Positions 16,995 through 26,089 of a stretch of 64,000 bases of DNA are shown piece after piece; position 1 is the first letter of the stretch; the number at the start of each line of letters is the position of its first letter. Below the pieces are notes generated by a model, which worked only from the letters and a program-made list of their open reading frames with translations, did not search any database and was not told where the DNA came from. The position numbers and the translations under genes were made by a program. Source of the DNA: Allobosea sp. Root483D1 (GTDB lineage Bacteria > Pseudomonadota > Alphaproteobacteria > Rhizobiales > Beijerinckiaceae); contig NZ_LMJW01000022.1 of assembly GCF_001429505.1 (NCBI RefSeq), forward strand, positions 418,420-482,419. Direction: 5' to 3'.

Positions 16995-17537
16995 TCAGCT
17001 TCGCAGCCGCGCCATCGTGAGCGCATCGGCATAGGCGCCGGCGCGGAAGGCATAGGCGCGCAGAAGACCCTCCGGCTCGAAGCCGAACTTGCGGTAGAGC
17101 GCGATAGCCACAGCATTGTCGGCGTAGACCGTCAACTCCAGCCGCTTCAGGCCGAACCAGTTGTCTGCGGCATCGACCAGTTCGCCGAGCAACGCTGTGC
17201 CGATGCCGGTGCCATGATGATCGTCATGCACGCCGATGCCGATATAGCCGACATGTGCCCTTCGGCCGCGATAGCGCTCGAAGCCGGCCTGGCCGACCAG
17301 CTCGCCGTCGCGTAGCGCGACGATGTTGAGCCCGTCGGTGTTCGGATCCTCCAGCCAGCGTCGCGTCACCTCCGTCCTTTGATAGGGCAGGCGCAAGGTT
17401 CCAGCGCGAAAGCTCGGCAGATTGACGAGCGCCGTCAGCGCTTCGAGATCGTCGTTGCGCGCAGCTCGGATCAATAGCCGACCAGAACCTGTCGGATTTT
17501 CCGCTTCCTCATGGTGTGCGACGCTTGCGGTGGTCAT
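16995..17537 (-). CDS. GNAT family N-acetyltransferase
   Basis: A 180-residue GNAT protein. IRAARNDDLEALTALVN is the first strand and helix, and VGYIGIGVHDDHHGTGIGTALL contains the acetyl-CoA loop. LELTVYADNAVAIALYRKFGF is motif B, and YADALTMARL is the family end, resembling RimJ/PhnO-type small-molecule acetyltransferases. ATG 17537 has GGAGAG upstream and is preferred to an in-frame ATG at 17648. It is convergent with the Sel1-like gene, with 3 bp between stops. Confidence 0.85.
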   Translation of the reverse strand: MTTASVAHHEEAENPTGSGRLLIRAARNDDLEALTALVNLPSFRAGTLRLPYQRTEVTRRWLEDPNTDGLNIVALRDGELVGQAGFERYRGRRAHVGYIGIGVHDDHHGTGIGTALLGELVDAADNWFGLKRLELTVYADNAVAIALYRKFGFEPEGLLRAYAFRAGAYADALTMARLRS

Positions 17538-17746
17538 GTCTGCTCTCCGAGATAGCCGGGAGGCAGAATTCCATCGAACCCTGCTCGCCGCGGCAGGGTT
17601 TGCGAGGGATGATCGTGACGCGCTTAGCGCAACGCCGATCCCGCACACCCTTCCAGGTGCGTCGACATCAGGACTACGAGGGCGATCGCGGTGATCATGC
17701 CGCGGATCATAGCGGCGGATCGTACGCCGACAAGGCCGTCGCAGCC

Positions 17747-17775
17747 TTGTGGCCCGGGGAGGGCGCCGCTATAAG
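17747..17775 (+). promoter_or_regulatory. Probable sigma-70 promoter of ndk
   Basis: TTGTGG and TATAAG are separated by exactly 17 bp, about 40 bp upstream of the ndk ATG. The -10 matches 5 of 6 consensus bases and the -35 matches 3 of 6. Position and spacing are good; no experimental start site is known. Confidence 0.5.
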
Positions 17776-17814
17776 CGCGCCGCATTCCCCGATATTCCCG
17801 CAAGGATCACAACG

Positions 17815-18237
17815 ATGGCTGTCCAGCGTACCTTCTCCATTCTCAAGCCCGATGCGACGAAGCGCAATCTCACCGGCGCGGTCAACGCGGTCATCGAGAA
17901 GGCCGGCCTGCGCATCGTCGCGCAGAAGCGCATCCAGATGACCACGGCTCAGGCGCAGACCTTCTACGCCGTCCACAAGGAGCGTCCCTTCTTCGGCGAG
18001 CTCGTCGAGTTCATGACCTCCGGCCCGGTCGTCGTGCAGGTCCTCGAGGGCGAGGACGCGATCGCCAAGTACCGCGAAGTGATGGGCGCCACCAACCCGG
18101 CCAACGCCGCCGAGGGCACCGTCCGCAAGCTCTTCGCCCAGTCGGTCGGCGAGAACACCGTGCACGGCTCGGATGCGCCGGAGACCGCCGCGATCGAGAT
18201 CGCGCAGTTCTTCGCGGGCAACGAGATCGTCGGCTGA
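17815..18237 (+). CDS. ndk: Nucleoside diphosphate kinase
   Basis: A 140-residue NDK, which moves the gamma-phosphate from ATP to nucleoside diphosphates through a phospho-His. It has the family start [17 protein letters not shown] and the late [16 protein letters not shown]. The residue before the GSDA motif is His (VHGSDAPE), the phosphorylated His of the family. ATG 17815 is chosen because the protein then has the standard length. An intrinsic terminator follows. Confidence 0.96.
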   Translation: MAVQRTFSILKPDATKRNLTGAVNAVIEKAGLRIVAQKRIQMTTAQAQTFYAVHKERPFFGELVEFMTSGPVVVQVLEGEDAIAKYREVMGATNPANAAEGTVRKLFAQSVGENTVHGSDAPETAAIEIAQFFAGNEIVG

Positions 18238-18263
18238 GCTGGCTTTCCTTCCCGGAAACGACG

Positions 18264-18293
18264 AAGGGCGGGTCCGCTGGACCCGCCCTTTTT
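18264..18293 (+). terminator. Rho-independent terminator of ndk
   Basis: A 10-bp GC-rich stem (GGGCGGGTCC / GGACCCGCCC) with a GCT loop and TTTTT directly after it, 27 bp beyond the ndk stop codon. Confidence 0.88.
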
Positions 18294-18323
18294 CATATGC
18301 GCCGCTTGCGATGACGGCCGGGT

Positions 18324-19148
18324 TCAGAACCCCAGATCGATGGCGTAGCTCGCCGAGACACCGAAGGTGAGCGAGTCGCGGTCGCCGAAGGCCTTGACGA
18401 TCGGCGCCTTCGCGGCGTCGCCCATCAGGCGCTTGTACTCGATATACGTCGTCGTCTGGAACTTGTCGGTCCAGTTGTAGGTCGCCTGCGCGATCGCGCC
18501 GACCGAATACACTCCGGCGTTGAAGCGCTGCAGGATGCCGCCATTGCCGGCCGTCGCGCCGCCGAAATAGGTGCGGATGTAATCGGCGCCGGCGATGCTC
18601 ATGCGCGGGCCGATGCCGAGCGACCAGGGGCCGATGCGGTGGAAGACGTCGAGCTTGGCCTCGGCCATCATCGCGTCGTGGGCGACGATGCCGCGGCGCA
18701 GGTCGACACGGGCGCGCAGCCAGGAGGTCGGATAGAACTCGACGAAAGCGCCGGCCTCGGCGCCGAACTTGGTGTTAGGCACGCCCATGACGCGCAGCGC
18801 GATATTGGTGTCGGCCTTGCGTTCCCAGAGCAGATTGCCGGAGAAGCCGACGCGCCAGGCCTTGCCCGAGAAGAAGCCGATGCTGATCGCGTCGTCCTCG
18901 GAGGTCCACCAGGTGCTCTTGGTGCCGCGCGCCAGCGAGATGATCGGGCGCGGCCGGAAGACATAGTCGTTCGAGCCCATATAATCGGGCTGGTAGCGCA
19001 GCCCGGCGCCGAGCGTCAGGTGCCAGTTCTGGACCGGCTCGGGCGAGGTGTACTGGCTGTACTGCGGGGATTGTGCCTGCGCCGGCGCGCTCAGCGCGAG
19101 GGAAAGGCAGGCAGCTGCAAGGCCGGCGAGGAACGCAACGCAACGCAT
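18324..19148 (-). CDS. MipA/OmpV family outer-membrane protein
   Basis: A 274-residue predicted outer-membrane beta-barrel. ATG 19148 has GGAG 8 nt upstream. A TTG two codons earlier is also open but less likely. The signal peptide ends APAQAQ. The mature protein has alternating strands such as WHLTLGAGLRYQPDYMGSND, the usual MipA/OmpV start, and ends in an aromatic residue (AIDLGF), as outer-membrane barrels do. Members scaffold peptidoglycan enzymes or act as porin-like proteins; the role here is not known. Confidence 0.85.
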   Translation of the reverse strand: MRCVAFLAGLAAACLSLALSAPAQAQSPQYSQYTSPEPVQNWHLTLGAGLRYQPDYMGSNDYVFRPRPIISLARGTKSTWWTSEDDAISIGFFSGKAWRVGFSGNLLWERKADTNIALRVMGVPNTKFGAEAGAFVEFYPTSWLRARVDLRRGIVAHDAMMAEAKLDVFHRIGPWSLGIGPRMSIAGADYIRTYFGGATAGNGGILQRFNAGVYSVGAIAQATYNWTDKFQTTTYIEYKRLMGDAAKAPIVKAFGDRDSLTFGVSASYAIDLGF

Positions 19149-19373
19149 CGTCAAAACTCCGGCGCAGAAGCGCCTTGGACTACTCGGATGCGGTCAAATT
19201 GAATCATTAGTCTTAATCCGGAGTTGACGAGCGGCTGCCTGCGACATCGCTGCTCGTATGGCTGATGGCCCGGCCGAATCCCCAGCCGCCGGATAGGGCC
19301 ACCTTGCCCCGCCGCAGCCGGGCAATGCAACGGTGCGCTTCCGCCGACCCTGGACCTGTTCTAGGAAGAGGGC

Positions 19374-21464
19374 ATGACAGAGCTTCCCCGCATCGCGCGC
19401 CTGCCCTCGGTCTGCCCGCATGACTGCCCCTCGGCTTGTTCGCTCGAGGTCGAGGTCATCGACGGCAGGACGATCGGCCGGGTCCGCGGCAACAAGCGCC
19501 AGAGCTACACCGACGGCGTGATCTGCGCGAAGGTCGCCCGCTACGCCGAGCGCATCCATCATCCCGACCGGTTGCTGCATCCGCTGCGGCGCGCCGGGCC
19601 GAAGGGCTCGGGCGCCTTCGAGCGCATCTCCTGGGACGAGGCGCTGGACGAGATCTCCAGGCGTTTCCTGGCGATCGAGGCCGAGCACGGCGCCGAGGCG
19701 GTCTGGCCCTATTACTACGCCGGCACCATGGGCCTGGTGATGCGCGACGGCATCAACCGCCTGCGGCACGCCAAGCGCTACTCCGGCCAGTTTTCGACGA
19801 TCTGCACCACCACGGCCTGGACCGGCTTCATCGCCGGCACCGGCCGGCTCGCCGGCCCTGATCCGCGCGAGATGGCGAAGTCGGATTGCGTCGTGATCTG
19901 GGGCACCAATCCGGTGCACACCCAGGTCAACGTCATGCACCACGCCGTCAAGGCGCGGAAGGAGCGGGGCGCCAAGATCGTCGCGATCGACATCTACCGC
20001 AACGCCACGCTCGACCAGGCCGATCTGGCGTTGGTGCTCAAGCCCGGCACGGACGGCGCGCTCGCTTGCGCCGTCATGCATGTACTCTTCCGCGACGGCC
20101 ATGCCGATCGCGATTATCTCGCCCGCTTCGCCGATGCGCCGGACGAGCTGGAGGCGCATCTGTCCACCCGCACGCCGGAATGGGCGGCGGCGATCACCGG
20201 CCTCAGCGTCGCCGAGATCGAGGAATTCGCGACGCTCGTCGGCACGCGCAAGAAGAGCTTCTTCCGGCTCGGCTATGGCTTTGCCCGCCAGCGCAACGGC
20301 GTGGTCAACATCCATGCCGCCTCCTGCATCCCGACCGTGACCGGCGCCTGGCAGTACGAGGGCGGCGGCGCCTTCCACTCGAACAGCGGCATCTACAAAT
20401 GGCGCAAGGGCCTGATCGAAGGTCTCGACAAGGTCGATCGCAATGTGCGCCAGCTCGATCAGTCGCAGATCGGCCGCGTGCTCACCGGCGATGCGCAGGC
20501 ACTGCGCCAGGGCGGTCCCGTCAAGGCGCTGTTCATCCAGAACACCAATCCGGTGACGGTCGCGCCAGAGCAGGAGCTGGTGAAGCGCGGCTTTGCCCGC
20601 GACGACCTCTTCACCGTCGTGCATGAGCAGTTCATGACCGAGACGGCGCAGATGGCCGACATCGTACTGCCGGCGACGCAGTTCATGGAGCATGACGACC
20701 TCTACCAGGGCGGCGGCCACCAGCACATCATGTGGGGCGGCAAGCTCGTCGATCCGCCGGGCGAATGCCGCTCGAACCATGAGGTGATCTGCGCCTTGGC
20801 GCAGCGCCTCGGCGCCGAGCATCGCGGCTTTAGCATGACCCCGCGCGAGATCGTCGACTGGACGCTGCAGGAGACCGGCCGCGGTACGCTCGACGAGCTC
20901 GTCGCCAATGATTTCATCGACATCCAGCCGGATTTCGAGACGGCGCATTATCTCAAGGGCTTCGGCTGGCGGGATGGCAAGTTCCGCTTCAAGCCGGACT
21001 GGACCAAGGTGCCGAACAGCAACGCCGGCCTGGTCGGCCCGCATGAGAGTTTGCCCTCGCTGCCCGATCATTGGGCCGTGATCGAGCAGGCAGATGCAGA
21101 GCATCCGTTCCGGCTCGCCACCAGCCCGGCGCGCAACTTCCTGAATTCGAGCTTCACCGAGACACCGACCTCGCAGAAGAAGGAGGGCGCGCCGACGCTG
21201 ATGCTGCATCCGGCCGATGCGGCTGCGCTCGGCATCGTCGCGGGCGATCATGTCGTCGTTGGCAACCGGCGCGGCACGGTCGAGCTCGACGCGGTGCTGT
21301 TCGACGGGTTGGTACGCGGCGTCGTCATCGCCGAATCGATCTGGCCGAACGGAGCTCACCGCGGCGGGCGCGGCATCAACACCATCACCGGTGCGGATTC
21401 GCCGGCGCCTTATGGTGGCGCCGCCTTCCACGACAACAAGGTCTGGATTCGCAAGGCGGTGTGA
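19374..21464 (+). CDS. Molybdopterin-dependent oxidoreductase (DMSO reductase family)
   Basis: A 696-residue Mo/W bis-MGD enzyme. The N-terminal [4Fe-4S] motif is Cys14, Cys18, Cys22 and Cys51 (CPHDCPSAC ... ICAK). Further features are the MGD-binding stretch DCVVIWGTNPVHTQVN, the central NTNPVTVAPEQ, and the C-terminal molydopterin-dinucleotide-binding domain (RLATSPARNFLNSSF ... WPNGAHRGG). There is no Tat signal, so it should be cytoplasmic. No electron-transfer subunit gene is adjacent. This soluble group often carries out formate or similar oxidations or reductions; the substrate is unassigned. Confidence 0.88.
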   Translation: MTELPRIARLPSVCPHDCPSACSLEVEVIDGRTIGRVRGNKRQSYTDGVICAKVARYAERIHHPDRLLHPLRRAGPKGSGAFERISWDEALDEISRRFLAIEAEHGAEAVWPYYYAGTMGLVMRDGINRLRHAKRYSGQFSTICTTTAWTGFIAGTGRLAGPDPREMAKSDCVVIWGTNPVHTQVNVMHHAVKARKERGAKIVAIDIYRNATLDQADLALVLKPGTDGALACAVMHVLFRDGHADRDYLARFADAPDELEAHLSTRTPEWAAAITGLSVAEIEEFATLVGTRKKSFFRLGYGFARQRNGVVNIHAASCIPTVTGAWQYEGGGAFHSNSGIYKWRKGLIEGLDKVDRNVRQLDQSQIGRVLTGDAQALRQGGPVKALFIQNTNPVTVAPEQELVKRGFARDDLFTVVHEQFMTETAQMADIVLPATQFMEHDDLYQGGGHQHIMWGGKLVDPPGECRSNHEVICALAQRLGAEHRGFSMTPREIVDWTLQETGRGTLDELVANDFIDIQPDFETAHYLKGFGWRDGKFRFKPDWTKVPNSNAGLVGPHESLPSLPDHWAVIEQADAEHPFRLATSPARNFLNSSFTETPTSQKKEGAPTLMLHPADAAALGIVAGDHVVVGNRRGTVELDAVLFDGLVRGVVIAESIWPNGAHRGGRGINTITGADSPAPYGGAAFHDNKVWIRKAV

Positions 21465-21584
21465 CCTTTGCGTCATTGCTTTTTCGCTGGCGTTATGGAC
21501 GATCCGCGCCCGGGCGACGGCATGGCCTGTCAGGGGAGATTCGGGTCTCCTGGGCTTGAGCCGCGGAAACGGACAGTGCGAACA

Positions 21585-21947
21585 ATGATCAAGCGGCGGG
21601 TTGGTGCGGTCGTCTGGGCCGCTGGGTTGTCCCTGTTCTTGTCCGCCGGTGCGGCGCTGGCCGCCGGCAGCACGAGCGCGCTGCCGCCGCCGGATCCGAC
21701 GGCGAAGAACCTGACGCCCTATATGATCCAGCTGCGCGCCTTCGACGCCTGTCTGGTCATTCAGTCGCGACTGATGAACACGACGCGCGAGGCGGTGCAC
21801 ACGCCGTGCAGCTGCTATGCCAAGGGCACGGTCAACGCCATGACCAAGGACGAGCTCCAGGCCTTCCGCGACACCGGCTATTTCAACGACACGGCCCGCG
21901 ACAAGGGCTACGATTTCATCGACCGCTGCAAGCTGAAGCGGCCTTGA
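21585..21947 (+). CDS. Small secreted Cys-containing protein, unknown
   Basis: A 120-residue protein I do not recognise. It has a signal peptide (IKRRVGAVVWAAGLSLFLSAGAALA). The mature part of about 95 residues has four Cys: one in FDACLVIQSR, two in TPCSCYAKG, and one in DRCKLKRP. Two periplasmic disulfides or a metal site are possible. ATG 21585 is chosen because the signal peptide begins there. It follows the Mo-oxidoreductase by 120 bp on the same strand, but functional linkage is unproven. Confidence 0.65.
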   Translation: MIKRRVGAVVWAAGLSLFLSAGAALAAGSTSALPPPDPTAKNLTPYMIQLRAFDACLVIQSRLMNTTREAVHTPCSCYAKGTVNAMTKDELQAFRDTGYFNDTARDKGYDFIDRCKLKRP

Positions 21948-21959
21948 TCGGCAGGCGGC

Positions 21960-22676
21960 TCACGCCGCCTTTGCCGCTTCGTCCTTGAAATAGCGCGAGC
22001 GCATGCGCCCGGCATAGGCAACGAGGTTGGCGTGCTCCTGCAGCGCGCCGCGGATCGGCGAGTCGAATATCTCGCACAGCCCCGCGATCATGAAGGCGCC
22101 GAGCGTCGCGTCGGCGCCGCTCGGGTCGGGGCCGGTGAGATAAGGTTTCCCGCCGAGGATGCCGGCAAGGGAGTCGAGGGCTCGCCGCGCCAGCTCCAGC
22201 CGCTCGGCGTCGCTGTGCCGGCCGATGCCGTGGCCATGCAGGTTGCGGCGGACCTTGCGCTTGATCATCGCGACGACCAGCGGCCGCAAGGGCGCCGGCA
22301 CGGCGTCGAAGAAGCGGCGGGGCCCCCGATCGAAATTGGCGGGATTGGCCCAGCGCTCCTGCACCACCATCCAGTACATGTGGTCTTCGAGCATCTTCTC
22401 GACCGCCCAGGCGGTGCCGCGCTGCTCGGCGGAGAGGCCCTTGTCGAAGTCGATCCCATGTGCCTGTTCGAGATGCATGCGGATGAAGGTCGTGTCGGGG
22501 ACGATTCTGTCGCCGTCGCGCAGCATTGGGAACTTGCCCTTCGGCGCCTTCTGCAGATTGCCACGCACGCGGGTGTAGGGCAGGCCGGACATCTCCATCA
22601 GGATGATGCCCTTCATGCAGAACGGGCTGGGGTCGGGCTGGCCGAAGGCGGGCCCGAACACGTGAAGCTCCAGCAT
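21960..22676 (-). CDS. Glutathione S-transferase, Fax/metaxin-like
   Basis: A 238-residue GST-fold protein. It opens LELHVFGPAFGQPDPSPFCMKG, with SPFCMK at the usual thiol position, followed by GKFPMLRDGDRIVPDTTFI. This resembles the failed-axon-connections/metaxin branch. The C-terminal helical domain contains the GPDPSGADATLGAFM motif. GGAAGAG precedes ATG 22676. It is divergent from the WYL regulator, with a perfect palindrome between them, so it may be that regulator's target. Confidence 0.82.
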   Translation of the reverse strand: MLELHVFGPAFGQPDPSPFCMKGIILMEMSGLPYTRVRGNLQKAPKGKFPMLRDGDRIVPDTTFIRMHLEQAHGIDFDKGLSAEQRGTAWAVEKMLEDHMYWMVVQERWANPANFDRGPRRFFDAVPAPLRPLVVAMIKRKVRRNLHGHGIGRHSDAERLELARRALDSLAGILGGKPYLTGPDPSGADATLGAFMIAGLCEIFDSPIRGALQEHANLVAYAGRMRSRYFKDEAAKAA

Positions 22677-22724
22677 TCGTCTCTTCCTTCGTGTTCGGCA
22701 TGCAGCATGCTCTGCTGCCACGCT

Positions 22725-22743
22725 CCTGACATTTGATGTCAGG
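22725..22743. promoter_or_regulatory. Candidate operator of the WYL regulator
   Basis: CCTGACAT-TTG-ATGTCAGG is a perfect 8-bp inverted repeat with a 3-bp centre, in the 119-bp gap between the divergent GST and YafY/WYL genes. It lies 49 bp from the GST start and 53 bp from the regulator start. Divergent placement suggests it is the regulator's own operator controlling both genes. Confidence 0.6.
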
Positions 22744-22795
22744 GCGGGTAGAGCAAGATCAGCTTACGCCATCTTCTTATAAGCGGAACCTCGCC

Positions 22796-23542
22796 ATGCA
22801 GCGCGCTGAACGCTTGCTCGATCTGATTCAGGGGCTGCGCCGCCGGCGTCGCCCCGTCACCGCCGAGACGCTAGCCTCCGAGCTCGATGTCTCGGTCCGC
22901 ACCGTCTATCGCGACATCGCCGCTTTGCTGCGCCAGGGCGTGCCGGTGCGCGGCGAGGCCGGCATCGGCTATGTCCTCGATGCCGGCTTCGATCTGCCGC
23001 CGCTGATGTTCTCGCCCGATGAGATCGAGGCCGTGCTGATCGGCATGCGCTGGCTCACCGAACGCGCCGACCCGACGCTGGCGCGTGCCGCCGAAGACGT
23101 CGTCGCCAAGGTCGCTGCGGTGCTGCCGCCGCACCTGCGTCCGATCCTGCTCGACGGCGCGCTGTTCGCACCGGCCTATTGCAAGGATTCCGCGATCGTC
23201 GATCAGGTCGACGCCGCCGCGATCCGCGCCGCGATCCGCAACGGGCGCAAGCTCGATATCACCTATCGCGACGAGGCCGGTGCGCAATCGCAGCGCATGA
23301 TCTGGCCGATCGGCATGACCTTCTTCGACCGAGTCCGCGTCGTCATCGCCTGGTGCGAGCTCCGGCAGGCCTTCCGCCATTTCCGCACCGACCGCATCGC
23401 CGAGCTCACCGCCCGCGAAGAGCGCTATCCGGCCCGCCGTGCCGACCTGTTCCGGCGCTGGCAGAAGGAGGAGCAGGAGACCGCAGCTCGCCGGGCGATG
23501 GAGCAGCAGGCCCTGCAGGGGGAAACGGTGAGAGTGCAGTAG
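22796..23542 (+). CDS. YafY/DeoR-type HTH regulator with WYL domain
   Basis: A 248-residue transcription factor. Residues 1-60 are a DeoR-like winged helix-turn-helix (RAERLLDLIQGLRRRRRPVT ... LDVSVRTVYRDIAALLRQGV). The middle and end form a WYL domain, which in this family binds small ligands or nucleic acid. The family's W-Y-L triad is not strictly kept here (AWCELRQAFRHFRTDRI). ATG 22796 begins the HTH directly; an upstream in-frame ATG at 22733 falls inside the palindrome and is rejected. Confidence 0.85.
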   Translation: MQRAERLLDLIQGLRRRRRPVTAETLASELDVSVRTVYRDIAALLRQGVPVRGEAGIGYVLDAGFDLPPLMFSPDEIEAVLIGMRWLTERADPTLARAAEDVVAKVAAVLPPHLRPILLDGALFAPAYCKDSAIVDQVDAAAIRAAIRNGRKLDITYRDEAGAQSQRMIWPIGMTFFDRVRVVIAWCELRQAFRHFRTDRIAELTAREERYPARRADLFRRWQKEEQETAARRAMEQQALQGETVRVQ

Positions 23543-23551
23543 GCAAAGATG

Positions 23552-23660
23552 CGTCATGCGCAGGCTTGACCCGGGCATTTCAGGCCGGAGGAGGCGCTTG
23601 CTTGTGCCTTCTGGTCCTGAGATTCTCGGCTCTCCGCTTCGCTACGGCCGAGAATGACGT
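23552..23660. repeat. Dispersed intergenic palindromic repeat, copy 2
   Basis: This 109-bp element starts CGTCATGCGCAGGCTTGACC and ends GGCCGAGAATGACGT. Its ends are complementary and its sequence is related to the repeat at 15898-15975. The inner part, CTCGGCTCTCCGCTTCGCTACGGCCGAG, forms a further stem. It occupies the gap between the WYL regulator and purN. Confidence 0.7.
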
Positions 23661-23668
23661 CTTCGGTT

Positions 23669-24289
23669 TCAAGTCTCGACCGCCGCCGCGTTCTCCAGCC
23701 GCGCCGCGCCGGACGCCACCAGCGCAAGCCCCTGCGGATAGATCCTGTGCTCCTGCTCCAGCACGCGCGCCGACAGGCTTGCCTCGTCGTCGCCGGGCAG
23801 GACCGGCACTTTCGCCTGCAGGATGGTCGGCCCGGCATCGAGCTCGGGCACGACGAAGTGGACCGTGCAGCCATGCTCGGCAACGCCGGCTTCCAGCGCC
23901 CGCGCATGGGTGTGCGTGCCGCGGAAATCGGGCAGCAGCGAGGGGTGGATGTTGATCAGCCGGCCCTGCCAGCGCGTCACGAACCAGGGCGTCAGCACGC
24001 GCATGAAGCCGGCGAGCACGATGAGCTCGATCCGGTGGGCCTGCAGGACCTCGTCGAGCGCGCGCTCGAAGGCTTCGCGATCCTTGCCGAAGGGGCGGTG
24101 GTCGACGGCGGCTGTAGCGATGCCGGAGGCGGCGGCCCGCTCCAGCCCGCCGGCATCCGGCAGGTTGGCGGCGACCAGCACGATCTCGGCCGGGAAATCG
24201 GCGGCCCTGGCCGCCTCGATCAGCGCGACCATGTTGGAGCCGCGCCCGGAGATCAGGATCGCGGTCCGCACCCGCCTTGCCGTGCTCAC
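23669..24289 (-). CDS. purN: Phosphoribosylglycinamide formyltransferase
   Basis: A 206-residue GAR transformylase, which uses 10-formyl-THF in the third step of purine synthesis. It starts [20 protein letters not shown]. The catalytic region [21 protein letters not shown] contains the Asn/His pair, and [20 protein letters not shown] has the conserved Asp. GTG 24289 overlaps the purM TGA as GTGA, so the two are probably translationally coupled. A much longer in-frame opening upstream is antisense-like and not part of the gene. Confidence 0.93.
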   Translation of the reverse strand: MSTARRVRTAILISGRGSNMVALIEAARAADFPAEIVLVAANLPDAGGLERAAASGIATAAVDHRPFGKDREAFERALDEVLQAHRIELIVLAGFMRVLTPWFVTRWQGRLINIHPSLLPDFRGTHTHARALEAGVAEHGCTVHFVVPELDAGPTILQAKVPVLPGDDEASLSARVLEQEHRIYPQGLALVASGAARLENAAAVET

Positions 24290-25356
24290 AGGGCGAGCTT
24301 GCCGCGATAGGCGACGGCTTCGTCGGCGCCGCGCGCCGTGACCTCGCCGAGCCGCACCGGCTTTTCGCCGGCCTCGGTGAGCGCCGCCATGACGGCCTCG
24401 GCCTGCGCGGCCTCGGCGACGACGATCATGCCGATGCCGCAGTTGAAGGTGCGCAGCATCTCGCGCTCGGCGACGCCGCCGACGCTGGCGAGCCAGCCGA
24501 ACACCGGCGGCACGGGAATCGCCGGCAGGTCGATCGCGACGCCGAGATCGTCGGGCAGGACGCGCGGAATGTTGTCGGGGAAGCCGCCGCCGGTGATGTG
24601 GGCCAGCGCCTTGATGCCGGGCGCCGCTTTCAGCGCCTGCAGCAGGCTCTTCACATAGATCCGGGTCGGCTCCAGCAGCGCCTCGGCCAGCGTCTTGTCC
24701 GATGCGAAGGGGGCGGGTGCCTCCCAGGCGAGGCCCGAGAGGGCGACGATGCGGCGGACCAGCGAATAGCCGTTCGAATGCACCCCGGAGGAGGGCAGGC
24801 CGAGGACAACGTCGCCGGCCGAGAGATCGGCGCGCGGCAGCAAGGTCCCGCGCTCGGCCGCGCCGACGGCAAAGCCGGCGAGGTCGTAATCGCTGCCGGA
24901 ATACATGCCCGGCATCTCGGCGGTCTCGCCGCCGATCAGGGCGCAGCCGGCCTGGCGGCAGCCCTCGGCGATGCCGCGGACGATCTCGACGCCGGCCTTC
25001 GGATCGAGCTTGCCGGTGGCGTAGTAGTCGAGGAAGAGCAGCGGCTCGGCGCCTTGGACGACGAGGTCGTTGACGCACATGGCGACGAGGTCGATGCCGA
25101 TGGTCGAATGCCGGCCGCTTTCGATCGCGATCTTGACCTTGGTGCCGACGCCGTCATTGGCCGCGACCAGGATCGGATCGCTGAAGCCGGCGGCCTTCAG
25201 GTCGAACAATCCGCCGAAGCCGCCGATCTCGGCGTCGGCGCCGGGACGGCGCGTCGAGCGCACCAGCGGCTTGATCGCGTCGACCATGGCGTTGCCGGCA
25301 TCGATGTCGACGCCCGCCTGCGCATAGGTCAGCCCGTTGGCGCCCGGTTTCGTCAT
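24286..25356 (-). CDS. purM: Phosphoribosylformylglycinamidine cyclo-ligase
   Basis: A 356-residue AIR synthetase, the fifth step of purine synthesis. Visible features are [15 protein letters not shown] at the start, then [20 protein letters not shown] with the ATP-grip-like dimer motif, and [31 protein letters not shown] and [16 protein letters not shown] are also present. Length is normal. AAGGAG precedes ATG 25356. It forms an overlapping operon with purN and is divergent from the phosphatidyltransferase gene. Confidence 0.95.
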   Translation of the reverse strand: MTKPGANGLTYAQAGVDIDAGNAMVDAIKPLVRSTRRPGADAEIGGFGGLFDLKAAGFSDPILVAANDGVGTKVKIAIESGRHSTIGIDLVAMCVNDLVVQGAEPLLFLDYYATGKLDPKAGVEIVRGIAEGCRQAGCALIGGETAEMPGMYSGSDYDLAGFAVGAAERGTLLPRADLSAGDVVLGLPSSGVHSNGYSLVRRIVALSGLAWEAPAPFASDKTLAEALLEPTRIYVKSLLQALKAAPGIKALAHITGGGFPDNIPRVLPDDLGVAIDLPAIPVPPVFGWLASVGGVAEREMLRTFNCGIGMIVVAEAAQAEAVMAALTEAGEKPVRLGEVTARGADEAVAYRGKLAL

Positions 25357-25490
25357 CAGTGTTCGCTCCTTCGCTTCGCGAGCGAATAGGCAAGCGCAAG
25401 GCGGGGGGCAAGCCCTTCCGCGAAAGCGTTTCGCACTTCTCCCGCCCATGTTCTACCCTGAGCTGCGATTCAGCCGGCAGGTTTCCCGCG

Positions 25491-26021
25491 ATGACGCTTC
25501 CGAACCTGATCACGATCGGCCGCCTGATTCTGGTGCCGCTGGTGATCGTCATGATCATCAACGGCCGCTGGGACGAGGCCTTCTTCCTGTTCGTCGCGGC
25601 CGGCGTCTCCGATGCGGTCGACGGTTTCATCGCCAAGCGCTTCGACATGAAGAGCGAGCTCGGCGCCTATCTCGATCCGCTCGCCGACAAGGCGCTGATC
25701 GTCTCGATCTACATCACCCTCGCCATCGTCGGCATCATCCCGGTCTGGCTGGTGATCGTCGTCGTCTCGCGCGACCTGATGATCGTCACGGCGGTGATCC
25801 TGTCCTGGCTGATGGAAAAGCCGGTGACGATCGCGCCGATCGTCGTCAGCAAGCTCAACACCGCCGCCCAGCTCGTTTTCGCGGCCCTGGTGCTCGGCTC
25901 GAAATCCTTCGACATCGATGCCGGCGCCATCATGCCGGTAGCGCAGATCATCGTCGCGGCCTTGACGCTCGCCTCCATGGGCGCCTACCTCGCCCTCTGG
26001 CTGCGGCATATGGCGGGCTGA
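25491..26021 (+). CDS. CDP-alcohol phosphatidyltransferase
   Basis: A 176-residue integral membrane enzyme that joins a CDP-diacylglycerol phosphatidyl group to an alcohol. The family signature D-x2-D-G-x2-A-[KR]-x8-G-x3-D-x3-D is complete in DAVDGFIAKRFDMKSELG followed by AYLDPLADK. About five or six hydrophobic segments follow. It resembles PgsA-type enzymes, and the start LPNLITIGRLILVP is typical, but the alcohol substrate is not certain. ATG 25491 begins the family sequence. First of a same-strand run with the AI-2E-family and hdaA genes. Confidence 0.88.
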   Translation: MTLPNLITIGRLILVPLVIVMIINGRWDEAFFLFVAAGVSDAVDGFIAKRFDMKSELGAYLDPLADKALIVSIYITLAIVGIIPVWLVIVVVSRDLMIVTAVILSWLMEKPVTIAPIVVSKLNTAAQLVFAALVLGSKSFDIDAGAIMPVAQIIVAALTLASMGAYLALWLRHMAG

Positions 26022-26089
26022 CCCAGAAGTTTGGATGATCCGGGGCGGATCACCATAATCAGGCGCCATAGTCATGTAGAGGCGAGTGC

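Noticed and set aside
17560-17615. Inverted repeat CCCTGC...GCAGGG downstream of the GNAT promoter region as a terminator
   Set aside because: Six-bp stem with an 8-nt loop and no U tract, between divergent genes where no terminator is expected.
19194-21800. 868-residue open frame antisense to the molybdopterin oxidoreductase
   Set aside because: High-GC codon bias leaves the opposite strand open. The translation is Arg/Ala/Gly/Asp-rich without any domain, while the plus strand encodes a complete enzyme.
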